A stretch of DNA of 64,000 nt from Bradyrhizobium guangxiense. GTDB lineage: Bacteria; Pseudomonadota; Alphaproteobacteria; Rhizobiales; Xanthobacteraceae. The notes beneath the pieces are model-generated. The model saw nothing but the letters and a program-made list of their open reading frames with translations. It made no database searches and was not told where the DNA came from. A program made the position numbers and the translations under genes. The stretch is taken from contig NZ_CP022219.1 in the NCBI RefSeq assembly GCF_004114915.1, forward strand, positions 5,300,501 through 5,364,500, written 5' to 3'. Shown one piece after another: positions 54,867 to 63,189 of the stretch. Position 1 is the first letter of the stretch, and every line of letters begins with the position of its first letter.

Positions 54867-55784
54867 CTACCGCCCATTCGCGATGATGCGGCGGCAGTGA
54901 TCGAGCGCGGCACCGATGAGATTGTCGCTCGCCTCGGGCGTGCGGAACGCCGAATGCGCCGACAGCGTCACGTTCGGCAGCTTGGTCAGCGCATGGCCCG
55001 GCGGCAGCGGCTCGACGGGGAAGACGTCGAGGCCGGCATGGGCGATGTGGCCCGAGCGCAAGGCGTCAAGCATCGCGTCCTCGTCGACGAGCGCGCCGCG
55101 CGCGGTGTTGACCAGGATGCTGCCGCGACGCATCTGCGCGATGCGCTCGCGCGACAGGAAGCCCTTGGTTTCGTCGTTGAGGAGCAGATGCAGCGAGACA
55201 ACGTGGCTGTCCGCGAGCAGCCGCTCCAGCGGCACGAATTCGACGTTCGGATGAGTCTTCGGCGTCCTGTTCCAGGCGATCACCGTCATGCCGCAGCCGG
55301 CCGCCATGCGCGCAGCTTCTGCCGCGATGCCGCCGAAGCCGATCAGGCCGATCGTCTTGCCGGTGAGCTGCACCGCGTCGCGGCGCAGCCAGTTGCCCTC
55401 GCGCATGCCGCGATCCATCTCGCCGAAGCTCCTTGCGGAAGCCCACATCAGGGCGATCGCGCATTCGGCGACCGCGGTGTCGCCATAGCCCTTGATGGTG
55501 TGAACGGTGATGCCGCGCTCAGCCAGCTCTTCCGGGTTCATGTAGCTTCGCGCGCCAGTGCCGAGGAAGACAACGTGCTTCAGGGCGCCGCACTTCTCGG
55601 CGATCGCCGTCGGCACCGCGGTGTGGTCGACGATCATGATCTCGACACCATCGAGCAGGCCGGGCAGGTCGTCCGGCTTGATGGAGGGATTGCGGTTGAT
55701 GCCAACCGGCAGGCTCTGGGAGCACAGCAGCTTGTCGGTCACCGCCGCGAGGGTGTCGTTCGCGTCGACGAAGAGAGCACGCAC
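54867..55784 (-). CDS. D-isomer-specific 2-hydroxyacid dehydrogenase
   Basis: This 305-residue NAD-dependent dehydrogenase has the nucleotide-binding GLIGFGGIAAEAA, catalytic Arg in VNTARGALVDEDAM (near 225) and His in LSAHSAFRTPEA (near 273); the usual Pro before that His is Ala. It reversibly reduces a 2-keto acid. The start appears to be GTG at 55784. It lies 147 bp upstream of the TPP-enzyme operon in the same direction and may be co-regulated. Confidence 0.91.
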   Translation of the reverse strand: MRALFVDANDTLAAVTDKLLCSQSLPVGINRNPSIKPDDLPGLLDGVEIMIVDHTAVPTAIAEKCGALKHVVFLGTGARSYMNPEELAERGITVHTIKGYGDTAVAECAIALMWASARSFGEMDRGMREGNWLRRDAVQLTGKTIGLIGFGGIAAEAARMAAGCGMTVIAWNRTPKTHPNVEFVPLERLLADSHVVSLHLLLNDETKGFLSRERIAQMRRGSILVNTARGALVDEDAMLDALRSGHIAHAGLDVFPVEPLPPGHALTKLPNVTLSAHSAFRTPEASDNLIGAALDHCRRIIANGR

Positions 55785-55851
55785 GGGATGGTTGGTCCTG
55801 TCAAAATACTAATTTGCATTCTAATCTGAATACAGAGAATGTCCAGCGATA

Positions 55852-55932
55852 GCCCGGATGGAGCGCTGCGTAGTCCCGGATCGGGTTCGGCGGGCATGAA
55901 GGCCCCGGATGACGCTCACGCTCCATTCAGGC
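55852..55932. repeat. Palindromic intergenic repeat
   Basis: GCCCGGATGGAGCG (55852-55865) pairs with CGCTCCATTCAGGC (55919-55932) with two mismatches. This is a common Bradyrhizobium element, from general knowledge. It directly follows the phosphoesterase stop and lies upstream of the 2-hydroxyacid dehydrogenase. Confidence 0.65.
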
Positions 55933-56667
55933 TTACGAAACCCAACCGGTTGCAATCGCGCTCGCCCAGCTGGCCATGCCCTTCCTGCGCGCCAGGGCGG
56001 CCATGGCCGCATTGTCGTAAGGCACGTAGCGGATGGTCGCGGACCAGCTTCCTGCGGCATGCTCCACAATGGCGTAGCACGCGTGCGGCGTGCCGACCTC
56101 GACCACGTAAGGAACGGGCAGCTTGCCGTCATACCCAGGCAATCCGACGCTGCCGGGATTGACCACCAATCGCCCATCTCTCAGACGAACCACTCTTGGA
56201 ATGTGAGTGTGCCCGCACAGGATGAGCTCGGCATCGATCCCCTCGGCGTCGGCCTCGATCGCCGCAATCGGGCTGGCGCGCACACCGCCATCGGAGGCGA
56301 CGGCGTCGAGCCAGAACGCGGCATCGCTGGTCGGCGAGGCGTGGCACAGCAACACCCGCTCCTTGTACATCAGCGTGGCAGGCAGGCTTGCCAGCCAATC
56401 GAAATGCCTGCGCTCGAGCTGTCGGAAATCGCTGCGCGCCGAACCGCCCGCCTGCCAGAGCTCGAGCAGGATTCGGTCCTGGTCTCCACGTATCGAGGGA
56501 AAGCCCCGCGCCATGAGCAGGTCGGCCGTTGCGGCCGCCTCGAGCGGTCCGCTGACATGGTCGCCGAGATTCACGACCTCTTCGATACCGAGCCCGGCGA
56601 TATCGGCAAGAACGGCCTCAAGCGCCGGCCGATTCCCGTGCACATCCGCGATCGCAGCAAACTTCAT
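55933..56667 (-). CDS. Metallophosphoesterase (calcineurin-like)
   Basis: This 244-residue protein has the dimetal motifs ADVHGN (7-12), GDHVSGP near 35-41, IRGDQDR near 59-65 where most relatives have GNHD/GNxD, and LCGHTHIPRVV. It probably cleaves a phosphomono- or diester; the substrate is unknown. GAGAGGG precedes the ATG at 56667. It is a single gene, divergent from the racemase gene at 56888 across 220 bp with no clear regulatory motif. Confidence 0.9.
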   Translation of the reverse strand: MKFAAIADVHGNRPALEAVLADIAGLGIEEVVNLGDHVSGPLEAAATADLLMARGFPSIRGDQDRILLELWQAGGSARSDFRQLERRHFDWLASLPATLMYKERVLLCHASPTSDAAFWLDAVASDGGVRASPIAAIEADAEGIDAELILCGHTHIPRVVRLRDGRLVVNPGSVGLPGYDGKLPVPYVVEVGTPHACYAIVEHAAGSWSATIRYVPYDNAAMAALARRKGMASWASAIATGWVS

Positions 56668-56887
56668 ATGGCCCTCTCCGTTCGAGATTGCCGAGCAAAC
56701 AACGCAATGCGGGACGATGCAGGGATGGCGGTCTCTTTAGCTGCATTTGTAGAAGCGCCCGCAAGCTGAGTGTCAAATCGGCGCGAGGGAACAATGACAC
56801 GACCGGGCCACCGCAATCAAGCGATGACTACCGAGCCTCGATTTCTTCGTTTACGATCCCAGCTGACCAAGTTCGGGAGCATCTGGA

Positions 56888-57577
56888 ATGCAAACCATCG
56901 GCCTGATCGGCGGCATGAGCTGGGAGAGCACGGCGCTCTATTACAAGCTGATCAACGAACGCGTCCGCGTCCGCATGGGCAAGCTGCATTCGGCCCCGTT
57001 GTTGATGTACTCCTACGATTTTCAGGGCATCAAGGAGATGCAGTACGCGGGGCGCTGGACCGAGGCGGCGGCCAGCCTGGCCGAGGTTGCGCGGCGCCTC
57101 GAAAGCGCCGGCGCGCGAGCGATCGTGCTGTGCACCAACACGATGCACAAATTGGCCCCCGACATCATCTCGAACCTGACCGTTCCGTTCATTCACATCG
57201 GCGATGCGACGGCACAGCGGATCCGGGCGAAGGGCTACCGGCGGGGCGGGCTGCTCGGCACCAAATTCACAATGGAGGAGGACTTTTACGTCGATCGGCT
57301 GCGCGCGCATGATCTCGACGTGCTGGTTCCTCCCCCTGAGGCGCGCGCGGATGTCAACCGCATCATCTACGACGAGCTGTGCCTTGGCATCGTCGCCGCC
57401 CCCTCCCGCCGCCGCTATCAGGACGTGATGGCCGCGCTGGTCGCCCGCGGCGCGGATTGCATCATCCTCGGCTGCACCGAGATCACGATGCTGGTCGGTC
57501 CCGATGACATTTCGGTCGAGACGTTCGACACCACGGCGATTCACGCCGAGACGGCCGCCGATTTCGCGATCGGGTGA
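56888..57577 (+). CDS. Aspartate/glutamate racemase
   Basis: This 229-residue protein starts QTIGLIGGMSWESTALYY, a hallmark of the YgeA/RacX aspartate racemase group. The catalytic Cys pair is Cys82 in IVLCTNTMH and the Cys near 196 in ILGCTEITML. It interconverts L- and D-amino acids without a cofactor. GGGAG lies about 9 bp before the ATG. A TetR regulator gene follows 70 bp later. The substrate may be Asp or a broader set. Confidence 0.93.
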   Translation: MQTIGLIGGMSWESTALYYKLINERVRVRMGKLHSAPLLMYSYDFQGIKEMQYAGRWTEAAASLAEVARRLESAGARAIVLCTNTMHKLAPDIISNLTVPFIHIGDATAQRIRAKGYRRGGLLGTKFTMEEDFYVDRLRAHDLDVLVPPPEARADVNRIIYDELCLGIVAAPSRRRYQDVMAALVARGADCIILGCTEITMLVGPDDISVETFDTTAIHAETAADFAIG

Positions 57578-57647
57578 TCGTCTCGCCTTCCCCCACAGCC
57601 CTGCCGTCGCTCTGCGTCAGGGCCATCAGACAGCGACGCTCAAACGC

Positions 57648-58304
57648 ATGCCGCCCCCATTAAAGCGCACCAACGATCCTGAGCGCACCAAGCGCGACAT
57701 CCTCGAAGTGGCGATAGCCGAATTCGCTTCGGAAGGCTATTCCGGCGCGCGCGTCGATGCGATCGCGGCGCGGATGCGCACCTCGAAGCGGATGATCTAC
57801 TATTATTTCGGCGGCAAGGAGCAGCTCTACCTCGCGGTGCTCGAGGAGGCCTATCGCAGCATTCGCGCGCTGGAGGACCAGCTCGACATTGCCAGCTGCG
57901 ACGCCCGCGAAGGATTGCGGCGGCTGATCGAGGCGACCTTCGACCATGACGAGCGCAACCCGAACTTCATCCGCCTCGTCTCGATCGAGAACATCCACCA
58001 CGGCAAGCACCTGAAGCAGAATGTGCAGCTGCGGCAGCTCAATGCCGGCGTGATCGCAACCCTCGACGGCATTTTGAAACGCGGTCGTGCCGAAGGCGTC
58101 TTCCGCGACGACGTCGAGGCCATCGACCTGCACCTGGCCATCTCGTCCTACTGCTTCTTCCGCGTCGCCAACCGCTATACCTTCGGCGCGCTGTTCGATT
58201 GCGACCTCAGCGAGCCCAGGGTGCTGGCGAAGAGCCGCGCGCAGATCGTGGAGATGATCCTGGCCTGGCTGGGGGCGAAGGTCTGTGAGAGCGAAAGATC
58301 GTGA
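57648..58304 (+). CDS. TetR-family transcriptional regulator
   Basis: This 218-residue regulator has an N-terminal helix-turn-helix (DAIAARMRTSKRMIYYYFGG, about 37-56) typical of TetR, and a C-terminal domain of the kind seen in CerR/RutR-like members. The ATG at 57648 has no strong SD. It converges with the polyamine-type transporter operon, 76 bp from its last gene, and may control that operon or the racemase (inference). Confidence 0.92.
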   Translation: MPPPLKRTNDPERTKRDILEVAIAEFASEGYSGARVDAIAARMRTSKRMIYYYFGGKEQLYLAVLEEAYRSIRALEDQLDIASCDAREGLRRLIEATFDHDERNPNFIRLVSIENIHHGKHLKQNVQLRQLNAGVIATLDGILKRGRAEGVFRDDVEAIDLHLAISSYCFFRVANRYTFGALFDCDLSEPRVLAKSRAQIVEMILAWLGAKVCESERS

Positions 58305-58380
58305 CCGCGTCACACACTCTCATATCCTGGACGCGCTGCGTCCGAGGCACATGACACCGAGAGCCGAGCAGCGCTCGCCC

Positions 58381-59166
58381 TCACCCACCCTTCTTCTGCC
58401 GCGTGCTCGCCAGCAGCACCAGCATGAACGACGCCGCCGTCATCAGCGTCGAGATCGCCGCAATGGTCGGGTCGATCTCATCGCGGAGCGCGGTGAACAT
58501 ACGCTTCGTCAGTGGCTGGTACTGGCCGCCCGAGATGAATAGCGCCACGATGGTCTCGTCCATCGCCGAAATGAAAGCGAAGATGCCGCCGGCGACGACG
58601 CTGGACTTGATCTGCGGCAGCGTCACCGCGAAGAAGCTGCGCAGGCGGTTCATGCCGAGGCTGCGCGCTACCATCTCCTGCGCCGGATCGAAGCTCTGTA
58701 GGCCCGCCAGCACCGAGATGACAACATAGGGCAGTCCCAGCATCACATTCGCCAACACGAGGCCGGGCATGGTCGCGACCAGGCCGACCTTGGCATAGAC
58801 GAAGAAGATGCCGACCGCGGTGATGATGATCGGCACCACCAGGGGCAGCAGCAGCGCCATGTGGATCAGCCGCATGATCCGCAGCTTCGACTGGCTGATG
58901 GCATAGGCGGCGGCCACCCCGCATGGCGTTGCGATCAGGACGGTCAGAACCGCGACCGTCAGCGTCACCTGCGTTGCCTGCATCCAGGCCGGATTTGAGA
59001 AATATTGCTGGTACCAGCGCAGCGAGAAGGACGGCGGCGGGAAGGTCAGGAAGCGCGCGCTGGAAAACGAGATCGGCACGATGATCAGCACAGGCAAGAT
59101 CAGGTAGATCAGCACCAGCGCGCTGATGACGTAGAGGAGGATGCGGGCGGGCGAGAGGCGCGTCAT
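58381..59166 (-). CDS. ABC transporter permease (PotC-like)
   Basis: This 261-residue membrane protein has six predicted helices and the permease EAA-type loop VARSLGMNRLRSFFAVTLPQ. It resembles PotC/PotI permeases of spermidine/putrescine importers. Its ATG overlaps the stop of the preceding permease gene by 4 bp. It is the last gene of the leftward transporter operon. Confidence 0.93.
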   Translation of the reverse strand: MTRLSPARILLYVISALVLIYLILPVLIIVPISFSSARFLTFPPPSFSLRWYQQYFSNPAWMQATQVTLTVAVLTVLIATPCGVAAAYAISQSKLRIMRLIHMALLLPLVVPIIITAVGIFFVYAKVGLVATMPGLVLANVMLGLPYVVISVLAGLQSFDPAQEMVARSLGMNRLRSFFAVTLPQIKSSVVAGGIFAFISAMDETIVALFISGGQYQPLTKRMFTALRDEIDPTIAAISTLMTAASFMLVLLASTRQKKGG

Positions 59167-60032
59167 TTCTGCCCCAGCACGCGGTCGAGCGAGATGAAGC
59201 GGCTGACGACGAAGAAGATCGCAAGCACGCCGGCGAGCAGCACCACCGCGACCGCGCTCGCGGCGCCGAACTGGTTGTAGAGCTCGACATTGCGGCTCAC
59301 CAGCATCGACACCATCACGGTGCGGCCGCCGCCGAGCAGTTCCGGCGTGATGTAGAAACCGAGGCAGAGCACGAACACCATGGTGCAGCCCGCCAGCACG
59401 CCCGGCAGCGACAGCGGCAGGAAGACCCGGAAGAACGTCAGCGACGGGCTTGCGCCCAGGCTGGCGCCGGCCTGCATCAGATCGTTCGGAATCTTCTGCA
59501 TGGTGGCATAGAGCGGCAGCACCATGAACGGCAGCAGGATGTGCACGGTGGCGACCACTGTACCAAAACTGTTGTGGACCAGCGCGAGCGGCTCGGAGAT
59601 CAATTCGAGATGGCGCAGGAGCTGGTTGATCACGCCGCTGCGCTGGAGCAACACCAGCCAGGCATAGGCGCGTACCAGCACGCTGGTCCAGAACGGTAGC
59701 ACGACCAGCGCCAGGACGAGGATGCTCCAGCCTTTGGGCAACGCGTTGGCGAGGTAGGCCACGGGATAGCCGAGCAGCAGCGCAATCAGTGTGACCGCGA
59801 GGCTGATCTCGAAGGTCAGCGCGAAGCTGCGCCAGTAGATGTCCTCGGTGAAGACGCGGCGATAATTCTCCAGCGTGAAGCCGTCATGATAGATCGACTG
59901 CCAGGCGAGCCAGCCGACCGGCAGCACGATCAGAGCCAGGATCACCAGCAGCGCCGGCGACACCAGCGCCAGCATCAGCCCGTGCTCGCGGCGCTGATGC
60001 TTTTGAGAGGGATCTGGCACGGATGTCGTCAA
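59163..60032 (-). CDS. ABC transporter permease (PotB-like)
   Basis: This 289-residue permease has six helices and the coupling loop MQAGASLGASPSLTFFRVFL. It pairs with the PotC-like permease. The best start is TTG at 60032, 12 bp after the binding-protein stop with AGGCGAGG upstream; a GTG at 60020 is an alternative. The family match is to the spermidine/putrescine group. Confidence 0.92.
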   Translation of the reverse strand: MTTSVPDPSQKHQRREHGLMLALVSPALLVILALIVLPVGWLAWQSIYHDGFTLENYRRVFTEDIYWRSFALTFEISLAVTLIALLLGYPVAYLANALPKGWSILVLALVVLPFWTSVLVRAYAWLVLLQRSGVINQLLRHLELISEPLALVHNSFGTVVATVHILLPFMVLPLYATMQKIPNDLMQAGASLGASPSLTFFRVFLPLSLPGVLAGCTMVFVLCLGFYITPELLGGGRTVMVSMLVSRNVELYNQFGAASAVAVVLLAGVLAIFFVVSRFISLDRVLGQK

Positions 60033-60044
60033 CGCTGCCTCGCC

Positions 60045-61091
60045 TTACTTCTGCATGAACGATGCCCAGCGCTTCTCCGCGGCCTCGCCGGCGGGCGAGG
60101 ACCACCAGGCGTAGGACATCAGCGCCTGCTTGGCGGCGTTGGCCGGCTCGCTCGGCAATTGCGCCGCGCGCTCGGGCTTGATCACGCCGGTCTCGAATGC
60201 CTTGGGGTTGCCCGGGCCGTAGTCGATGTGGAGCGGCAAATTGGCCTGGTGGACGGGATCGACGGCCTCGTTGAGGAACTTCACCGCCGTCCCCAAATTC
60301 GGTGCGCCTTTGAGGATACAGAGCGAGGTGCTTTGCAGGATGCCCTGGTTGTAGGTGAAGGACACCTTTGCGCCTTCCTTGGCCACCGCGCTGACGCGGC
60401 CGTTCCAGGCCATCTCCATGTCGACCTCGCCGTCGTTGAGCAGCTGCGCCGACTGCGCGCCCGAGGTCCACCACACCGTAATGTGCGGCTTGATCTCTTC
60501 CAGCTTCTTGAAGGCGCGGTCGACGTCGAGCGGGTAGAGCTTGTCCGGCGCGACGCCGTCGGCCATCAGCGCCGCCTCGAGCGTCGCGAACGGGTGGTTA
60601 CGCAGCGCACGGCGGCCGGGAAACTTCTTCACGTCCCAGAAATCGGCCCAGCTGCTCGGCGCGTCCTTCGGGAAGGTCTTCTGGCTGAAAGCCAACACGC
60701 TCGAATAGAACTCGTAGGACACCGAATAGGGGCTGCGATAGGCCTCCGGCATCGCCGCGCCGTTTGGAATCTTCGAGAAGTCGAGCTTCTCCATCAGCCC
60801 CTGCTCGCCGCCGCGCAGGCAGTTGCCGGTCGGGGTGTCGACGACGTCCCAGATCGGCTTGCCGCTGCCGACCTGGGGCTTGATCGCCGGCCAGGCGTCC
60901 GGGATCGAATCCTGGTTGATGGTGATCCCGAGCTTCTTGGCGGAGGGATCGAGGATCGCCACCGTCTGCGCCTGCTGATAGGCGCCGCCCTGCGAGACGA
61001 AGGTGATCTGTTCGGCGGCATCAGCCGCGCTGGTCAATCCGATTGCGCCCAGCAGCGCACAGCCCAGCCCCAAACTCTGCTTCATCATCAT
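60045..61091 (-). CDS. ABC transporter substrate-binding protein (PotD/PotF-like)
   Basis: A signal peptide (QSLGLGCALLGAIGLTSAADA region) leads into a PotD-type binding fold of 348 residues total. ITFVSQGGAYQQAQTVAIL, PIWDVVDTPTGN and MEMAWNGRVSAV are typical of extracellular solute-binding family 1 proteins for polyamines and related amines. Three consecutive ATGs lie at 61091, 61088 and 61085 behind GGAGGCGAGG. It follows the oxidase gene by 22 bp. Confidence 0.93.
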   Translation of the reverse strand: MMMKQSLGLGCALLGAIGLTSAADAAEQITFVSQGGAYQQAQTVAILDPSAKKLGITINQDSIPDAWPAIKPQVGSGKPIWDVVDTPTGNCLRGGEQGLMEKLDFSKIPNGAAMPEAYRSPYSVSYEFYSSVLAFSQKTFPKDAPSSWADFWDVKKFPGRRALRNHPFATLEAALMADGVAPDKLYPLDVDRAFKKLEEIKPHITVWWTSGAQSAQLLNDGEVDMEMAWNGRVSAVAKEGAKVSFTYNQGILQSTSLCILKGAPNLGTAVKFLNEAVDPVHQANLPLHIDYGPGNPKAFETGVIKPERAAQLPSEPANAAKQALMSYAWWSSPAGEAAEKRWASFMQK

Positions 61092-61113
61092 CCTCGCCTC
61101 CTCCAAATCAATC

Positions 61114-62433
61114 TCATTGACCGATCGCATCGAGAAACTGGTACCAGCCGGCGACCACGCGCACGGCGGGCTCGCGCAGCGGATAGAACGGAATCGTCTT
61201 CATGCGCTTGACATCGAGCAGGCCGACATCGGGCCTCTCGCCGCGCGCGAAGGCTGCGAGATAGCGGCCCATCAGGCTCGACATCGCAACGCCGGCGCCG
61301 TTGTAGCCGAGCGAGACCAGCGTACGATCGTCGAGGCGGCCGATATGCGGCACCGAATCCAGCGTCATCGCGACGAGGCCCGACCATTTGTAGGCGATCG
61401 GAACGTCGGCGAGATCGGGGAAGATGCCGACCATCGCCTTGCGAAGTGCGTCGAAGGCGGCTTGCGAGTCCTGCTTGCCGAAGGCGCCGCGGCCACCAAA
61501 GATGACGCGGTTATCGACCATGCGAAACCAGCGCATCATGCGCTTGGTCTCGGTATAGGTGCGCCCCGTCGGCATCAGCTTGCCTGCGAGATTGCGCGGC
61601 AGCTGCTCGGTTGCGACCATGGCGCTGCGGAACGGGATCAGCGTGCGCTGCAGCTGCGCGGTGGCGCCGGTCAAATCCGAATAGCTGTTGGTGGCGATGA
61701 TCGCCTGTTTGGCGCGTACTGAACCTTGCGGCGTCTCGGCGACGACGCCGCCCCTCTCATGCCTGAGCTTGACGACCGGCGACTGCTGGAAGATCGCAAC
61801 GCCGCGGCTCGCGACGCCATTTGCGAGGCCGCGCAGATAATTCAGCGGATGGATGCCGCCCGAGCCGGGATTGAGCACGCCGCCGACAAAGCTGTCGGAG
61901 CCGGTCTCGTCGCGCACGCCCCGCTTGTCGAGGATGCGGACCTCGGCGGAGCCCATCTCGCGCGTCATCCAATTGGCTTCGTCGATCGCGGCCCGCAGCG
62001 TCGTCTCGTTGTGCGCGGCCTTGACCTGACCGGTTCGCGCAAGGTTCGCGCTGGTGATGCCGAATTCGGAGACCAGCTCCTCGACCATGTCGGTGGACTC
62101 ATGCGCGATCTCATACATGCGCCGCGCCATGGCGCGGCCATGCATGGCGTCGACCTCGCGGAACGAGAGGCGGAATTTTGCGGTGATGACGCCGCCATTG
62201 CGCCCGCTGGCGCCCCAGCCGGGACGATTGGCTTCCAGCACGATTGGCGCAAGGCCGCTCTTGGCGATGTGGTGCGCGGCAGACAGACCGGTATAGCCCG
62301 CGCCGATGATCACCACATCCGCCTGTTGCTCGCCCGACAGCACGGGAAACGCGCGCGCCGGCTCGGCCGTGGCTTCCCACAGCGAGTTGACCGATGGCAG
62401 CGCGCTCCAGTCCCGTGTCATGCTCGCGCTCAC
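61114..62433 (-). CDS. FAD-dependent amine/amino-acid oxidoreductase (DAO family, PuuB-like)
   Basis: This 439-residue protein has the Rossmann motif VVIIGAGYTGLSAAHHI (40-56), RPGWGASGRNGGVI and a C-terminal SLGYNGAGVAMSSLMGRYLA. It resembles gamma-glutamylputrescine oxidase PuuB and related secondary-amine oxidases. Location between polyamine transporter genes supports an amine substrate. The first start is GTG at 62433, 4 bp after the dehalogenase stop; ATG at 62421 is also possible. Confidence 0.91.
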   Translation of the reverse strand: MSASMTRDWSALPSVNSLWEATAEPARAFPVLSGEQQADVVIIGAGYTGLSAAHHIAKSGLAPIVLEANRPGWGASGRNGGVITAKFRLSFREVDAMHGRAMARRMYEIAHESTDMVEELVSEFGITSANLARTGQVKAAHNETTLRAAIDEANWMTREMGSAEVRILDKRGVRDETGSDSFVGGVLNPGSGGIHPLNYLRGLANGVASRGVAIFQQSPVVKLRHERGGVVAETPQGSVRAKQAIIATNSYSDLTGATAQLQRTLIPFRSAMVATEQLPRNLAGKLMPTGRTYTETKRMMRWFRMVDNRVIFGGRGAFGKQDSQAAFDALRKAMVGIFPDLADVPIAYKWSGLVAMTLDSVPHIGRLDDRTLVSLGYNGAGVAMSSLMGRYLAAFARGERPDVGLLDVKRMKTIPFYPLREPAVRVVAGWYQFLDAIGQ

Positions 62434-62437
62434 GCTG

Positions 62438-63154
62438 CTAGGCCGCGGGCCCGATGGCCGCGTCGGCGAGCGCCTTCAGCGTCGGAAAATGGAAATCCGG
62501 CTCGGTCAGCGTCTCCACCGCCGGCGTACCGCCGAACCCGGCGACGCCCTGGCGGCGCTCGATCCAGCACACTTTGTAACCCAGCTTCCGCGCGATCCCG
62601 ATGTCGTGATACTGGCTCTGCGCGACATGCAGGATGTCGGACTGCTTGTAGCCGAAGGCGGACTGGCGGCCCTTGTTGTAGGCGAAGAACTCCGGGTTCG
62701 GTTTGGCCACCCCGGTATCGTCGGCGCACACCGTGTCGTCGAAGGGATTGCCGAGCGCGTGCGCGTAGCAGGACAGCGCGACGCGGTCGGCATTGGTCAT
62801 CGCCACCAGCCGGAATTTCGTGCGCAGGCGCTTCAGTGCCTCGACCGAATCGGCGAACGGCCCCCAGCGCAGCACCGAGAGCTGGAACACATCGCAGGCC
62901 GCATCGTCGGCGGGCAGCCCAAGCTCCGTGGCGAGGTGACGGTAGACGTGGAACATCGCCTCGCTGGAGCGCTCATAGTGCTTGTCGCGGCCGCGCTTGT
63001 AGGGTTCGAAGATCTGCTCGTCACTGAGCTCGGCCGGCGTCTTGCCCGAGATCTTGCGCACCGCAGAGAGCACGCCGGTCTCGAAGTCGATCAAGGTGCC
63101 GACGACGTCGAAGGTGAGAACCTTGAAATTGCTGAACGCGGCTTGGGTCGACAT
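62438..63154 (-). CDS. Haloacid dehalogenase, type II (HAD superfamily)
   Basis: This 238-residue HAD protein has the nucleophile Asp15 in TFDVVGTLID, AMTNADRVAL for motif II and the DTGVAKPNPEFF Lys/acidic block. It is like (S)-2-haloacid dehalogenases, although many such proteins act on phosphates or have other roles. The ATG at 63154 is preferred over a TTG at 63181. It sits between the transporter ATPase gene and the amine-oxidase gene, a setting that suggests it processes the imported compound or is a housekeeping passenger. Confidence 0.88.
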   Translation of the reverse strand: MSTQAAFSNFKVLTFDVVGTLIDFETGVLSAVRKISGKTPAELSDEQIFEPYKRGRDKHYERSSEAMFHVYRHLATELGLPADDAACDVFQLSVLRWGPFADSVEALKRLRTKFRLVAMTNADRVALSCYAHALGNPFDDTVCADDTGVAKPNPEFFAYNKGRQSAFGYKQSDILHVAQSQYHDIGIARKLGYKVCWIERRQGVAGFGGTPAVETLTEPDFHFPTLKALADAAIGPAA

Positions 63155-63189
63155 GTCGGTTTCTTCTCTTCGGTTGGACAAGGCTTAAG

